Of a stretch of 64,000 nt of DNA, positions 38,161-47,594 are shown piece after piece. Made by a program: the position numbers and the translations under genes. The stretch's first letter is position 1, and each line of letters starts with the position of its first letter. This DNA comes from CAWBBA01 sp963741625 (GTDB lineage: Bacteria; Desulfobacterota; Desulfomonilia; Desulfomonilales; Desulfomonilaceae). The DNA is taken from assembly GCA_963741625.1 (NCBI GenBank), contig CAVUIT010000001.1:62001-126000 (forward strand). The letters are read 5' to 3'. The notes below the pieces were generated by a model. It made no database searches. It saw only the letters and a program-made list of their open reading frames with translations, and was not told where the DNA came from.

Positions 38161-39961
38161 TCATTTCCGATACAGGGAGTCGATGAGGTCTGCGTAGCGT
38201 TTCTCAAGGAAACGCCTCTTCACTTTCTTCGTAGGCGTTACGTCTCCGTCTTCTTCATAGAAGCGCCTGGGGAGCAGCGCGAATTTCTTGATGCTCTCCA
38301 CCTGGGAAAGTGTCTTGTTGACCTTGGCAACTTCCTGGTCGATTAACTTGATGATTTCCGGATTGCGGGTCAGGTCGGCAAACGTGGTAAACGGGACTCG
38401 GTTGTCCTGGGCAAACTTGGTAACGTTGTCTTCGTCGATGAGAACAAGGGCAACGAGAAACTTTCTCCCTTCTCCGATGACAACCGCATCTTGGATGTAC
38501 GAGCTGAATTTCAACTTGTTTTCTATGAAGGCCGGAGTGATGTTCTTACCTCCAGCGGTGATTAGAATATCCTTCTTCCGATCCAGGATTTTGAGAAATC
38601 CGTCGTCCAGAGAGCCCACATCACCTGTGTGAAGCCATCCGTCCTTGATCGTCTCCGCGGTCAGCTCCGGTTCCTTGAAGTAACCCTTGAAGACCGGCCC
38701 GCCTTTAACCAGGACCTCCCCGTCCTCGGCAATTTTGATCTCCATACCGTCTATCGGCTCGCCCACATATCCCCAACGGGGACGGTCGATGCGCTGAATT
38801 GCGATCACTCCCGTGCTCTCGGTCTGCCCGTAGCCCTCTCTTAACGGGATACCCAGAGCGTTATAGTATTCGAAGAGTTCGGGCGACGCGGGTGCGGCCG
38901 CGCATACGGCCCATCGTATCCTTTCGAAGCCAAGTTGCCGCTTCAGATGGCAGAGGACCAGCCAGTACATCGGCCAATAGAGGAGCGCCCATTGGATTCG
39001 TTCCGAGCTGCCTTGCCGAGTCCTCACGTACCGCATACCGACTGCAACCGCCGCGCGATAAAGACTCTTTTTCAAGAAAGTCGAGTCGGACATGCGAATC
39101 TCGATCATGGAACCGAATTTCTCCCAGATACGCGGCACGCTGGCAAAGATTGTGGGGGATACTTCCCGGAGATTCTGCGGCAGCGTATCCATGCTCTCCA
39201 CAAAATTCACGGTGCCTCCAGACCAGACCGCCTGGAAGAGGGAGATCAGGTTTTCGTAAATGTGGGCCAAGGGCAGGTACGAGACCATCTCATCCCACTC
39301 GTGCGCCTGGTTGGCCGCCATGAAGGATTCAGTCACCGTCAATATATTGTGATGCGTGATCATGGCACCTTTGGGCCGACCGGTGGTTCCCGAAGTGTAG
39401 ATAATCATGGCCGTGTCGTCCGGTTGAATTGCCGCGATCCGCCTGTTGACGATCTCCGGGTCTTCTTTGAGCTTTTCGCGTGCTTGCCGTACGAACTCGT
39501 CGAAAAACATGAGCTTGGGATGAGTAAAACCCCACAACCCTTTGGGGTCCCAGATCACGACCTGAGCCAAGTCCAAGTCGGGTAGGATTTGCAGGACTTT
39601 GTCCACCTGTTCCTCGTTCTCAACGAACAGGATTTTGGACTCGGAATGTCCCACCACGTACGCGACCTGTTCCGCAGCCGAGGTTGGATACACTCCGCAC
39701 GTCACCCCTCCTGCGGACATGGCCGCAAGGTGGCAGATCAGCCACTCTGGCCGATTATCTCCCAAAATGGCTACACGGTTCCCCGGCTCAAGCCCCAGAG
39801 CGATAAGGCCCGCAGCCACTTCCTGCACCTGCTTCCCGTACTGGCTCCAGGAGATTCGTTTCCAAATGCCTGTACTCTTTGTGCCTGAGCGCAACCCGAT
39901 CTTTTCGGCGCTCAACCTGCTTGAAGAATAGTTCCGGAAAACTGACAGGTGCGGCCGGCAT
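38161..39961 (-). pseudogene. long-chain-type acyl-CoA synthetase (AMP-forming), frame-broken near N-terminus
   Basis: Activates a carboxylic acid to its CoA thioester with ATP. The main frame (to 39915) lacks the family start. In the next frame an ATG at 39961, with GAGGAG seven bases upstream, encodes 'MPAAPVSFPELFFKQVERRK', the expected N-terminus; one extra base near 39871 separates the two (TAC-A-GGC). Repaired length ~600 residues. AMP-binding motifs: 'MIIYTSGTTGRPKGAMITHHN', 'REGYGQTEST', 'GWLHTGDVGSLDDGFLKILDRKKD' and 'TPTKKVKRRFLEKRY'. Family features suggest long or bulky acids (FadD15/ACSL-like). It is placed between Liv transporter genes, so the imported acid is probably activated here. 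Confidence 0.87.
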
Positions 39962-39979
39962 TACCATCTCCTCTTCTCC

Positions 39980-40075
39980 TGTTTTGCAAGGGCACGGTCC
40001 CGCGTTTCGCGGGATGCCCCTACGGGCGGAAGCATCTGGGGGGTAGGGGCGGGTTTAAAACCCGTCCCTCCTTGC
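39980..40075. repeat. palindromic repeat between ACS and livF
   Basis: The 134-base gap contains GGGACGGGTTTTAAACCCGCCCC-type palindrome (reading 40042-40072) and a short CCGCGTTTCGCGG palindrome near 40002-40014. These resemble the hairpin at 17657-17691. Confidence 0.45.
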
Positions 40076-40095
40076 CCTGTCCTGCGGCCGCTGAA

Positions 40096-40893
40096 TTACC
40101 ATCTCCTTCTTTTCTTATAGAGCCGCCACCCTTTTGGAGAAGCCGCGGCCTCTCCACCCAGGCCCAGGTACAGCTCCTGAACGTCTTCGTTTTCCGATAG
40201 CTCCTTGGAAGTGCCTTCCAGGACGATTCGTCCGGCCTCCATTATGTATCCGTAATTGGCAATACTCAGAGCCAAACGAGCATTCTGCTCGACGAGCAGG
40301 ATGGTTGTCCCGGCCTGGCTGATCTTGACCAGAGCGTCATAGACGACGCGGGCTACCATTGGCGCGAGCCCGAGGGACGGTTCATCCAGCATCAGAAGCT
40401 TGGGTCTGCGCAGCATAGCTCTTGCCATAGCCAGCATTTGCTGCTCCCCGCCGGAAAGCGTTTCGGACTGCTGATTTCCACGGCCTTTCAGAATGGGAAA
40501 TAGTTCGTACACGTTTTGAAGATCATCCTGAATGGCATTGTCCCTCCGGCCCCAACAGCCCAGTTCCAAGTTTTCCCTCACGGTTAGCTCTCGGAACAGG
40601 CCCCTGTCCTCCGGCACGTACACGATTCCGAGGGAGGCGATGCGCTCCGGGGCAACCCTGTGAATGCGCCGGCCCGCGAATTCGATGGTCCCTTTCTTCG
40701 GCTGATCTTTGAGCAAGCCTGCTATGGTCTTGAGCAGCGTTGTTTTCCCCGCGCCGTTGGGACCGAGGACCGCAAAGATCTCCTTTTCCTTCACTTGCAG
40801 GGACAGGCCGTGGAGAGCGTAAATTCGGTCAAAGTAGAGCGTTTCAATGCTGGCGATTTTGAGGAGAGGTGTCGTGGTCTGGTCACCCGGCAT
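40096..40893 (-). CDS. livF: branched-chain ABC transporter ATPase LivF
   Basis: Cytoplasmic ATP-binding subunit, about 265 residues. Walker A 'GPNGAGKTT', signature 'LSGGEQQ', Walker B 'LLMLDEPSLGLAP', and the His-equivalent Gln segment 'LLVEQNA' are present. The open frame runs to 41007, but the ATG at 40893, with AAAGGAA eight bases upstream, matches the family start ('LLKIASIETLYFDRIYALHGLSL'). The C-terminus has a basic tail (KKRRRW) of ~15 residues beyond the usual end. It belongs to the Liv operon. Confidence 0.92.
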   Translation of the reverse strand: MPGDQTTTPLLKIASIETLYFDRIYALHGLSLQVKEKEIFAVLGPNGAGKTTLLKTIAGLLKDQPKKGTIEFAGRRIHRVAPERIASLGIVYVPEDRGLFRELTVRENLELGCWGRRDNAIQDDLQNVYELFPILKGRGNQQSETLSGGEQQMLAMARAMLRRPKLLMLDEPSLGLAPMVARVVYDALVKISQAGTTILLVEQNARLALSIANYGYIMEAGRIVLEGTSKELSENEDVQELYLGLGGEAAASPKGWRLYKKRRRW

Positions 40894-40964
40894 GAAATGA
40901 TTCCTTTGCTGAGGCTGGCTTGGAGGAACTTCAGACCGTAGGAGAATTCGGAAGAGTAGCCGGG

Positions 40965-41005
40965 GAAGACCTTTTTGCAAAAAGGTCCTCCCCGGACCCC
41001 TCCCC
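40965..41005. repeat. hairpin-forming repeat
   Basis: GGGGAAGACCTTTTTGCAAAAAGGTCCTCCCC near 40970-40998 folds into a strong stem in the gap between livG and livF. Its flank 'GGACCCCTCCCCAAAAACTCCTAA' resembles the outer arms of the long palindrome at 54255-54370, suggesting one repeat family. Confidence 0.5.
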
Positions 41006-41021
41006 AAAAACTCCTAATTCT

Positions 41022-41774
41022 TTACTGGTCGCCCAAATATGCCCGGATCACCTCCGGGTGACGTTGCACTTCCGCAGGAGTCCCCTGGGCGATTTCAAGT
41101 CCCGACTCAAAGGCCACCATGCGGTCCGCTAAGCGTGAGGCAATGCGGAGGTCGTGCTCCACCAGTAGGATCGAGGTCTTGAATCTGCCCCTGATCTCCA
41201 TGATGCGATAGGCTGCTTCTTCCTTTTCTTCCGAAGTCAAGCCCGCGATCGGCTCATCCAAGAGTAGCAGGCTCGGTTCAAGAGCAAGGGCCCGGCCAAG
41301 CTCCACTCTCTTCTGGACCCCGTAAGGACAGTCCCCCACTCGGACGTGGCGGTAAGCCTGCAGGTCCAGGAAGTCTATGATTTCCTCTACGACTTCCCGA
41401 TGCCGCAACTCCTCTTTCCTAATCCTGAAGAATGCGTGCAGAGGGTTTCTGCGGAACTTCGCATGGCGGCCCAGCATGAGGTTGTCCAGGACATCCATGT
41501 GCATGAACAGCCGCAGGTTTTGAAAAGTCCGCGCAATGCCTTTGCATGCTATGGCGTCGGGAGAGAGCCCAACGAGGCTCTCTCCCTTGAACAGCACCTC
41601 GCCGAACGTGGGCTGATACACGCCTGAGATACAATTAAACAGCGTGGTTTTACCTGACCCGTTGGGTCCTATGACGGTCAGGAGCTCATTCTCTTCGATG
41701 TGGAAATCTATACCCGCAAGGGCTTGAATCCCGCCGAAGCTTATGAACAGCTTGTTGACTCTAAGGAGATCCAT
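41022..41774 (-). CDS. livG: branched-chain ABC transporter ATPase LivG
   Basis: Second ATP-binding subunit, 250 residues. Walker A 'GPNGSGKTTLFNCISGVY', a Liv-type insertion with 'IARTFQNLRLF', a signature segment reading 'CPYGVQKRVELGRALAL' (the usual LSYGxQ is degenerate), Walker B 'LLLLDEPIAGL' and the switch His in 'LLVEHDL'. The gene starts two bases after the substrate-binding protein stop, clear operon spacing. Confidence 0.92.
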   Translation of the reverse strand: MDLLRVNKLFISFGGIQALAGIDFHIEENELLTVIGPNGSGKTTLFNCISGVYQPTFGEVLFKGESLVGLSPDAIACKGIARTFQNLRLFMHMDVLDNLMLGRHAKFRRNPLHAFFRIRKEELRHREVVEEIIDFLDLQAYRHVRVGDCPYGVQKRVELGRALALEPSLLLLDEPIAGLTSEEKEEAAYRIMEIRGRFKTSILLVEHDLRIASRLADRMVAFESGLEIAQGTPAEVQRHPEVIRAYLGDQ

Positions 41775-41776
41775 TC

Positions 41777-42970
41777 CTAGAACCGCGGCTTGAAGATGGT
41801 GTAATCTTCGAGGGGAACGTGTTTCCCTTTTTGGGCCTGACTCATTCGGGAAGCGTTCACCCCATGCCTGCGATCCGGTGCGTATGTGACGGGAGCGCCT
41901 ATGCCTTCGGGCTTCCAGTCTTTGACCTTCTCCATCCCTTTGATCATGCTTTCGGGGGTCAGTTCACGGCCTGCGTTCTTCAGACCTTCTACGAAGTGCA
42001 TCATCGAAACCGCGCCGAAAAGGGCCAGATACTCTTTTCCCTGGATCTTAGGGTCATACTTCTTCAAGATCTCCACAGCCTTGTCTGAAGCAGCATCCGC
42101 TCCCGGAATACCGGAGTTGCCCGGAAGCGCGATATATGTGCCTTCCCAGACTTCGCCCGCGAGGCTGTACATGATGGGATCGCCCAGGGTAAAGGTGACC
42201 AAAGTCTTGGGCCTATAACCGATCTTTGCGATTTCTTTGAGTATGAGTGCTCCGTGCTTCATGGTCGTGTAGATCAGAAGAGCATCCGCTCCCGTCTCCT
42301 TCAGTTTGAGCGCATGGGTGCTCAACGCCGCCTCGGAAACTTCATAGGGAACGGCTCCCGCAAGTTGCGCTTTACCTTGAACAGCTTCGAGCCCTTTCCT
42401 CACACCGGACAATGCCATTTTTCCGTAGTCGTCGTTCTGGTAGAAAAGTGCTATCTTTTTTGCTCCGAGCTTATTGACCGCGTATTTCGTGAGGTAATCC
42501 GCTTCATCTTCGTAATCCGGATACGCTACGAAAACGTATTTCAGCTTGTCTTTGGGCAGTTCGACCCAAATGCGGACGTCTCCATAAGCCGTAATCAAAG
42601 GGATTTTGTTTTCCGCGAAGAAATCTTTCGAGGCGTTGAGGATGGCGGTGCCCAGCAATCCGCAGACTGCGAAGACATTACCCTTCATCTCTTGAAGGTT
42701 GGCCAGAGCGCGCGTGGGATTGTAACCGTCGTCTTTCAGAACGACCTTGATTTTCCGGCCATTGACGCCGCCTTGATCGTTGACGTAGTCGGCCCAGGCC
42801 TTCATCCCCGCTCCGGTGACGCCCCAGAGAGCAGCGGGGCCGGACAGCGGAGTGGTCACCCCGACAACGACTTCCGTGTCGGTCACCCCGGGAACATCGG
42901 CCGCAGGGACGATTCCAGGCGTGAGGAGAATCAGCGCTGTGAAAAGGAAAATCAACCCTTTGACATTCAT
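41777..42970 (-). CDS. livK: periplasmic substrate-binding protein, LivK family
   Basis: Binds the imported ligand in the periplasm. The N-terminus is a signal peptide (MNVKGLIFLFTALILL) with likely cleavage after 'VPAA'. The mature domain is the type I periplasmic fold: 'VVVGVTTPLSGPAALWGVTGAGMKAW', 'VCGLLGTAILNASKDFFAENKIPLI', 'KKIALFYQNDDYGKMALSGV'. 397 residues is standard. AAGGAGG lies upstream (CAAGGAGGTGTTGTC). Homologues serve amino acids, aromatic and fatty acids, so the ligand cannot be named; the synthetase and catabolic genes alongside point to an organic acid rather than leucine itself. Confidence 0.92.
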   Translation of the reverse strand: MNVKGLIFLFTALILLTPGIVPAADVPGVTDTEVVVGVTTPLSGPAALWGVTGAGMKAWADYVNDQGGVNGRKIKVVLKDDGYNPTRALANLQEMKGNVFAVCGLLGTAILNASKDFFAENKIPLITAYGDVRIWVELPKDKLKYVFVAYPDYEDEADYLTKYAVNKLGAKKIALFYQNDDYGKMALSGVRKGLEAVQGKAQLAGAVPYEVSEAALSTHALKLKETGADALLIYTTMKHGALILKEIAKIGYRPKTLVTFTLGDPIMYSLAGEVWEGTYIALPGNSGIPGADAASDKAVEILKKYDPKIQGKEYLALFGAVSMMHFVEGLKNAGRELTPESMIKGMEKVKDWKPEGIGAPVTYAPDRRHGVNASRMSQAQKGKHVPLEDYTIFKPRF

Positions 42971-43709
42971 GACAACACCTCCTTGTATTTACGGAGAGCT
43001 CGTTCACAGAAAGTCGCCTTCATGGAGCGACCGTGAGTGCGTTGAATGCGGGCCAAACCCCCGAGCGCGGGGATATTTCTTCAACCTCAAAGCGGTGTCA
43101 GATGTTGAGGCGCGTTTCGCTGTGGAAGTCCATTCTCAAGTGCCTGTCGGCAAATTCTGGGGAACGTGTTCCGCTTCAAAGGTGTGGCCTGAATTGACTC
43201 CACCTGTATCCTACTCACGTTGCAGAGAACGCACAAACTTATGCTGTTAAGCTATTAAGACCGGGAATTTGAATTTGTCCGAGAAAAGTTAGAAGCGATG
43301 GTTAAAGTACACGACTTCAACAGTGAGATCAACAGAAATGATGTGACAATCGTGACCATTCACTTACGCGGAGAATCGTCGGGTGCCTGTCATTGCGAGG
43401 AGTGAAACGACGAAGCAATCTCATTGATGTGACCGCCCCACGCGGAACGCGGGATTGCCGGCCATTCGTCGTGCAGTACGGCGATCCGGCGATAGCGCCG
43501 GCGTCCCTGCCGGCTGAATGCACGACCGGCACGGAGGCCGGTCCTACTGGATTCCCGCGTACGCGGGAATGACGACGGGCGGGACCCTTCCCACTGGGGA
43601 TTGCTTCGCTCCGCTCGCAATGACAATCTTTAGCCGGGACAACTGAGGGATTAGTCAAAACCATCTCTAAATAGGATCTTGTTCAGGAGGGTTCGGTATG
43701 CTGAACGAA
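42971..43709. other. intergenic region upstream of livK
   Basis: About 740 bases without a gene. The part nearest livK probably holds its promoter. The other half is filled by an inverted-repeat-bounded element (see 43390-43623). No ORF is credible. Confidence 0.4.
43390..43623. repeat. MITE-like unit with terminal inverted repeats
   Basis: The ends TCATTGCGAG...GAAGCAATC (43390-43420) and GATTGCTTC...CTCGCAATGA (43599-43623) are inverted copies. The ~234-base unit contains two nested palindromes, one built on GCCGGCGTCCCTGCCGGC and one half-copy of the 26-bp REP arm (43524-43548), and a CCCGCGTACGCGGG palindrome. It looks like a non-autonomous mobile repeat with other repeats inside. Confidence 0.65.
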
Positions 43710-44852
43710 TTAGAGAATCATCTTGGAGATGATCTCTTTCATGATCTCGGTCGTCCCGCCGCCGATGGACAATATGCGGCTGTCTCGGTATAGCCGCTCC
43801 ACGAGGTACTCTCGCATGTACCCATAACCGCCGTGAATCTGTACCGCCTCACGGCAGACACGGTCGCAAATCTCCGCGGAGAAGATCTTGGCCATGGAGA
43901 TCTCTTTCACCATGTTTTCGCCGGCTTGGATCTTAGCCGCAACACGGTATGTGAATTCCCTGCTGATCTCCACCGAGGTAGCCATGTCCACCAGCTTGTG
44001 CCTGGTGACCTGAAAGCCTGTAAGCGGCCTCCCAAAAGCTTCCCTGACCCGCGCGTAATTGATGGACTCATCGAGAGCCAATTGAGCGGTGGCGTTTGCC
44101 ATGAGGGCCATGTACAACCGTTCTCTCTGGAAGTTGTGCATCAGACCGTAGAATGCCGACCCTTCCTCACCCAGGAGGTTTTCCACAGGCACCCGTACAT
44201 CGTCCAAAGCCAGTTCGGCAGTATCCGACGCCCACCACCCCATCTTCCGAAGTTTCTTGGAGACTATGAAACCCGGGCTGTCGGTTTCCACAACCAGGAG
44301 GCTGACCCCTCGATGGCCCGGCCCTCCTGTACGAACTGCCATAGTCACAAAGTCGGCCCGCGTTCCGGAGGTGATCATAGTCTTCGAGCCGTTGACGATG
44401 TAATGGCTGCCATCGCGCACCGCACACGTACGGATGTTGGCCACATCCGATCCACCGCCTGGTTCCGTAACCCCAAGGGCAGCAATCTTTTCTCCCCGCA
44501 GGACCGGAGGTATGAATCGCGCTTTCTGCTCTGCGTTGCCAAGGGCGACAATGGGCGGCAGGGCAATCCCGTGAGACATAAGCCCCGCCGCCACTCCGCC
44601 CGATCCCGACCGGATCAGCTCCTCGGTTACCACCACCACGTGGAAGATGTCGGTCTCGATGCCGCTCCACTCCTGTGGATAACAAACACCTAACAGGCCA
44701 ACCTCAGCGGCTTTACGGTAAAGCTCCCGCGGGAACTCTCCCGCTTCCTCCCATGAATCCACGTGAGGCTTAATCTCCCGTTCGACGAACCTGGCGACCG
44801 TCTGCCTCAGGATGTGGTGGGTCTCCTGGAAGTAATCCAGACCAGCGTTCAT
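43710..44852 (-). CDS. acyl-CoA dehydrogenase (2)
   Basis: Second FAD acyl-CoA dehydrogenase, 380 residues. Motifs: 'GVTEPGGGSDVANI', 'YIVNGSKTMITSGTRADF', 'GWWASDTAELALDDVRVP', 'REAFGRPLTGFQVTRHKL' and 'RDSRILSIGGGTTEIM'. The C-terminal YEGT Glu is replaced (IGGGT), and 'NFQRERLYMAL' gives the Glu-Arg pair where isovaleryl-CoA and long-chain types hold their catalytic base. A branched-chain substrate is therefore plausible. It lies downstream of the MaoC-SCP2 gene on the same strand, 32 bases away. Confidence 0.9.
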   Translation of the reverse strand: MNAGLDYFQETHHILRQTVARFVEREIKPHVDSWEEAGEFPRELYRKAAEVGLLGVCYPQEWSGIETDIFHVVVVTEELIRSGSGGVAAGLMSHGIALPPIVALGNAEQKARFIPPVLRGEKIAALGVTEPGGGSDVANIRTCAVRDGSHYIVNGSKTMITSGTRADFVTMAVRTGGPGHRGVSLLVVETDSPGFIVSKKLRKMGWWASDTAELALDDVRVPVENLLGEEGSAFYGLMHNFQRERLYMALMANATAQLALDESINYARVREAFGRPLTGFQVTRHKLVDMATSVEISREFTYRVAAKIQAGENMVKEISMAKIFSAEICDRVCREAVQIHGGYGYMREYLVERLYRDSRILSIGGGTTEIMKEIISKMIL

Positions 44853-44884
44853 ACCCAGTTCCTTGCCGCTTTACAGGGAGATGC

Positions 44885-45685
44885 TCAAGCCAACGGAAAG
44901 AGATTCGGGATGCGCTGCGCGGCCATGATATCCCCCGTGGCTTTGAGCTTGCCGGTCATGAACGCAGTCATGCCGTTCAAGGTACCGTTGCACATGGCAA
45001 GCCAGTCCACATCAGCCATCGTAAGGCTCACGCTCGGGCTCTCGTGCACGCCCTTACTAACCTGGCATGCGCTGTCTTTGATGACCACATTCCAGTCACC
45101 GGCTTGGTCGCCCGTGATATGAAACTGGTAGACCACGTTTAGACCTGAGGCGGCCGAGGGATTAAACACCTCCGGCATCTTTTCAAAAACCTCGTTCACA
45201 GTACTAAGTGCCATTTTCTTGTCCTCTCTGTTTTTCTTCCTTGAAAATAGTTGCTCGTGTTTTGGCGGTGGAATGACAACGGCTTCACCCGTGGCCACAA
45301 TTTCTTCCCGCTGGTTGGTCCATACAAGCGACATGCGTACACGCCGCTTGTCCTCTAACTTTTCCGCGACCTCGGCCGTCGCGGTAATTGTGTCTCCAAA
45401 AAACGTAGGCGCCCGAAAGCGTGTGGTTATCTCAAGCGCTATGGTCCCCAAGCCGGGAAGCTTCATTCCCAGGACCGGAGCGATCAGACTCTGGGGGAGA
45501 GCGCCATGGGCAATGCGTTTGCCGAAAGATGTAAGACGAGCGAACTCCTCGTTAACGTGCATGGGATTGAAATCACCGCTTATCCCGGCAAAAAGGTACA
45601 CGTCGGTCTCGGTAACGGTCTTGCTGAAGGACGCCTTCATGCCGACCTGAAGTTGATCGTAATTCAAACCCAGCTCAAATTGCAT
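44885..45685 (-). CDS. MaoC-like (R)-enoyl-CoA hydratase fused to SCP2 domain
   Basis: 266-residue fusion. Residues ~10-140 are a MaoC/hotdog domain with the intact hydratase-2 motif 'FAGISGDFNPMHVNEEFA' (Asp, Asn and His kept) and 'IAHGALPQSLIAPVLG'. Residues ~160-266 are an SCP2 lipid-binding domain ('VFEKMPEVFNPSAASGLNVVYQFHITG', 'LNGMTAFMTGKLKATGDIM'). The linker ends at an internal ATG (about 45211) preceded by AGAGAGGA at seven bases, so a separate SCP2 could also be made. The only fully intact hydratase-2 motif in the window, it may be the working (R)-hydratase of the pathway. It starts 21 bases after the BKACE stop. Confidence 0.86.
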   Translation of the reverse strand: MQFELGLNYDQLQVGMKASFSKTVTETDVYLFAGISGDFNPMHVNEEFARLTSFGKRIAHGALPQSLIAPVLGMKLPGLGTIALEITTRFRAPTFFGDTITATAEVAEKLEDKRRVRMSLVWTNQREEIVATGEAVVIPPPKHEQLFSRKKNREDKKMALSTVNEVFEKMPEVFNPSAASGLNVVYQFHITGDQAGDWNVVIKDSACQVSKGVHESPSVSLTMADVDWLAMCNGTLNGMTAFMTGKLKATGDIMAAQRIPNLFPLA

Positions 45686-45706
45686 GCGAATTTGTCTCCC
45701 AAAGCC

Positions 45707-46595
45707 TCATTTGTTGTCAAGCTTGAGCCTCGCCCGGCACTCTTCTACAGTGGCAGGCTCTCGCCCCTGGTCCCGGACCATTCGTGCCGCCTTCTCGACG
45801 AGGTCGCCGTTGGATTTTGCCATAACACCGGCGCTTAAGTAAAAATTATCTTCCAGGCCTACCCGTATGTTACCACCCAACCCGATTGCCGCGGCCACAA
45901 GGCGCCACTGATCGAGGCTGATCCCGATGACCTCCCAGTCGCTTCCTGCAGGCAAGAGTTCCACCATGCGTACGAGGTTCGGGATCGTAGGGGGGATTCC
46001 TCCCAGCACGCCCATGATAAGGCTGTACCTGGTACGGCGGCTGTAGGAGCCCCATGTCAATCAACGGGAAAGAATTGCCGACCTGTCCAAGATCGAAGCA
46101 CTCAAGTTCCGGCTTGGTACCGACCTCATTCATGGCACGGACAATTTCTATGATCTCGGAGAAGGGGTTGGGAAATACGAACTCAAAGACGAACTTCTTC
46201 TTTTCGGAATGATATTTCGCGTAGTTCATCGACCCCATATTGAGGGCGCCGATCGCGGGCTTGACTGCTTGAATGTGCGCAATCTTCTGCTGTGTGGTGA
46301 TATTGATTGCGCCGGTGGAGAAATTGATGATGATCGGGCAGGTCGCGGTAACGGCTTCATAGATGTTTCGGTAATCCTGGATTTCATAGCTCGGGAGACC
46401 TTCAGGGGTCCGCGCGTGGATATGTACCACAGCAGCCCCAGCCTCGTATGCACGTTTGGCTTCCGCCGCATAATCTTCGGGCGCGTAGGGAATGGCCGGA
46501 CATTGGTCCCGATTGGCCACGACGCCCGACAGTGCGCATGTGATCATGCATGACCGCTCAAAATCTTGGTTGTCTTTTATCCAAAGTGACGGCAT
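45707..46595 (-). pseudogene. beta-keto acid cleavage enzyme (BKACE, DUF849), frame-broken
   Basis: Zinc enzyme that transfers a two-carbon unit: beta-keto acid + acetyl-CoA to acetoacetyl-CoA plus a new product. The metal ligands His-x-His are in 'AAVVHIHARTPEG', and 'NFSTGAI', 'LNMGSMNYA' and 'ELECFDLGQV' are family segments. Near 46031 one base must be dropped (TACCAGGTAC) so that 'LLQPPYQ' continues as 'YSLIMGVLGGIPPT', with 'GSDWEVIGI' and 'GLEDNFYL' (metal Glu) following. Repaired length ~295 residues, normal. Start ATG 46595 with GGGAGG upstream. It follows the enoyl-CoA hydratase by 16 bases. Confidence 0.84.
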
Positions 46596-46611
46596 GCTTC
46601 AACGACCTCCC

Positions 46612-47385
46612 TTAACGCCCTCTCCACACGGGCTCTCGTTTCTCCAGGAACGCTGTCAGGCCCTCTCTCGCATCTTCGGTCCCTGCCACGATGCCGAACT
46701 GGGCGCAAAGGTAATCCAGCGCCTCATCCAGTTCCATGTCCTGGGTAGCTGCCAGAGCCTTTCGACCCAACCGCACCGCCAGCGGCGCTTTTGTCGAGAT
46801 GGACTTCAACGTTTCATCCACAACTCGATCCAGATCTTCGGCGGGAACGGCCCTGGTAACAAATCCAATATCCTCTGCCTCAGCGGCTGAAAGCATTCTG
46901 GCAGTGTAGATCATTTCCAGCGCCTTTTTCCGCCTCGCGTTGCGAAATATCAGCGCGGTTATCATCATAGGAAACAGGCCCACATTGACTTCCGGGGTCC
47001 CGAACTTTACCCCCTCCCGTGCGTAAACCATATCACAGGAAAGTATCAGCCCTATGCCGCCGGCCACACAGTGACCATTCACTCGGGCCGTGAGTGGTTT
47101 CGAGAATGACGCGAATTTCTTGAGCAGTACCGTGAATTTCTCGATTCCTTCTGTATGGCCGTCCCCTCCGATGGTTGAGACGAGGTCCGCGCCCGAACAG
47201 AAAACCTTGTCACCCATCCCGGTCATGCAAACTCCCCGGACGTTGTCGTCCGCCTCGGCACGATCCAGGTACTCCAGAAATAGATCGATCATTTCCGGGC
47301 TCAGGGCATTGCTTCGCGACTCCCGGTTAATGGTCATCCACGCGATCTTGTCCTTCACTTCGTAAAGCAGATCCGGTTCACTCAT
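46612..47385 (-). CDS. enoyl-CoA hydratase/isomerase family protein
   Basis: Crotonase-fold enzyme, 257 residues. Oxyanion-hole segments 'VFCSGADLVSTIG' and 'GHCVAGGIGLILSCDMVYA' are present; the second usually carries the catalytic Glu and here reads 'KFGTPEVNVGLFPMM' with a Glu in TPEV. ATG 47385 follows GGAAGG by seven bases; the longer frame to 47505 runs through repeat sequence. Its neighbours are a methylcrotonyl/geranyl-CoA-type carboxylase and BKACE, so methylglutaconyl-CoA-type hydration (LiuC/AtuE role) is a reasonable guess, not proven. Confidence 0.87.
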   Translation of the reverse strand: MSEPDLLYEVKDKIAWMTINRESRSNALSPEMIDLFLEYLDRAEADDNVRGVCMTGMGDKVFCSGADLVSTIGGDGHTEGIEKFTVLLKKFASFSKPLTARVNGHCVAGGIGLILSCDMVYAREGVKFGTPEVNVGLFPMMITALIFRNARRKKALEMIYTARMLSAAEAEDIGFVTRAVPAEDLDRVVDETLKSISTKAPLAVRLGRKALAATQDMELDEALDYLCAQFGIVAGTEDAREGLTAFLEKREPVWRGR

Positions 47386-47405
47386 CTTTGCTACCTTCCG
47401 GAGAA

Positions 47406-47574
47406 GTTCACCGCAGAGATCGCGGAGAACGCAGAGGAATCCGTTTTCGTTCCGTTTGTATCGGACTGGTAGGTCGGGCCGTGCCCGACGCAGTCTGGCA
47501 ACCACGGTTCGCCTTGCAGACGAGTGTGCAATTTATTTGTCATCTCTGCGTTCTCCGCGCACTCTGCGGTGAAT
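47406..47574. repeat. inverted copies of the CCGCAGAG repeat
   Basis: Arms GTTCACCGCAGAGATCGCGGAGAACGCAGAGGA (from 47406) and TCTCTGCGTTCTCCGCGCACTCTGCGGTGAA (to about 47573) are inverted and bound a 100-base spacer without a gene. The same repeat flanks the GxxExxY gene at 51268-51724. Between them a GTCGGGCCGTGCCCGAC palindrome appears near 47475. Confidence 0.65.
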
Positions 47575-47594
47575 GTGCCTTGCCCTGTGCACAG

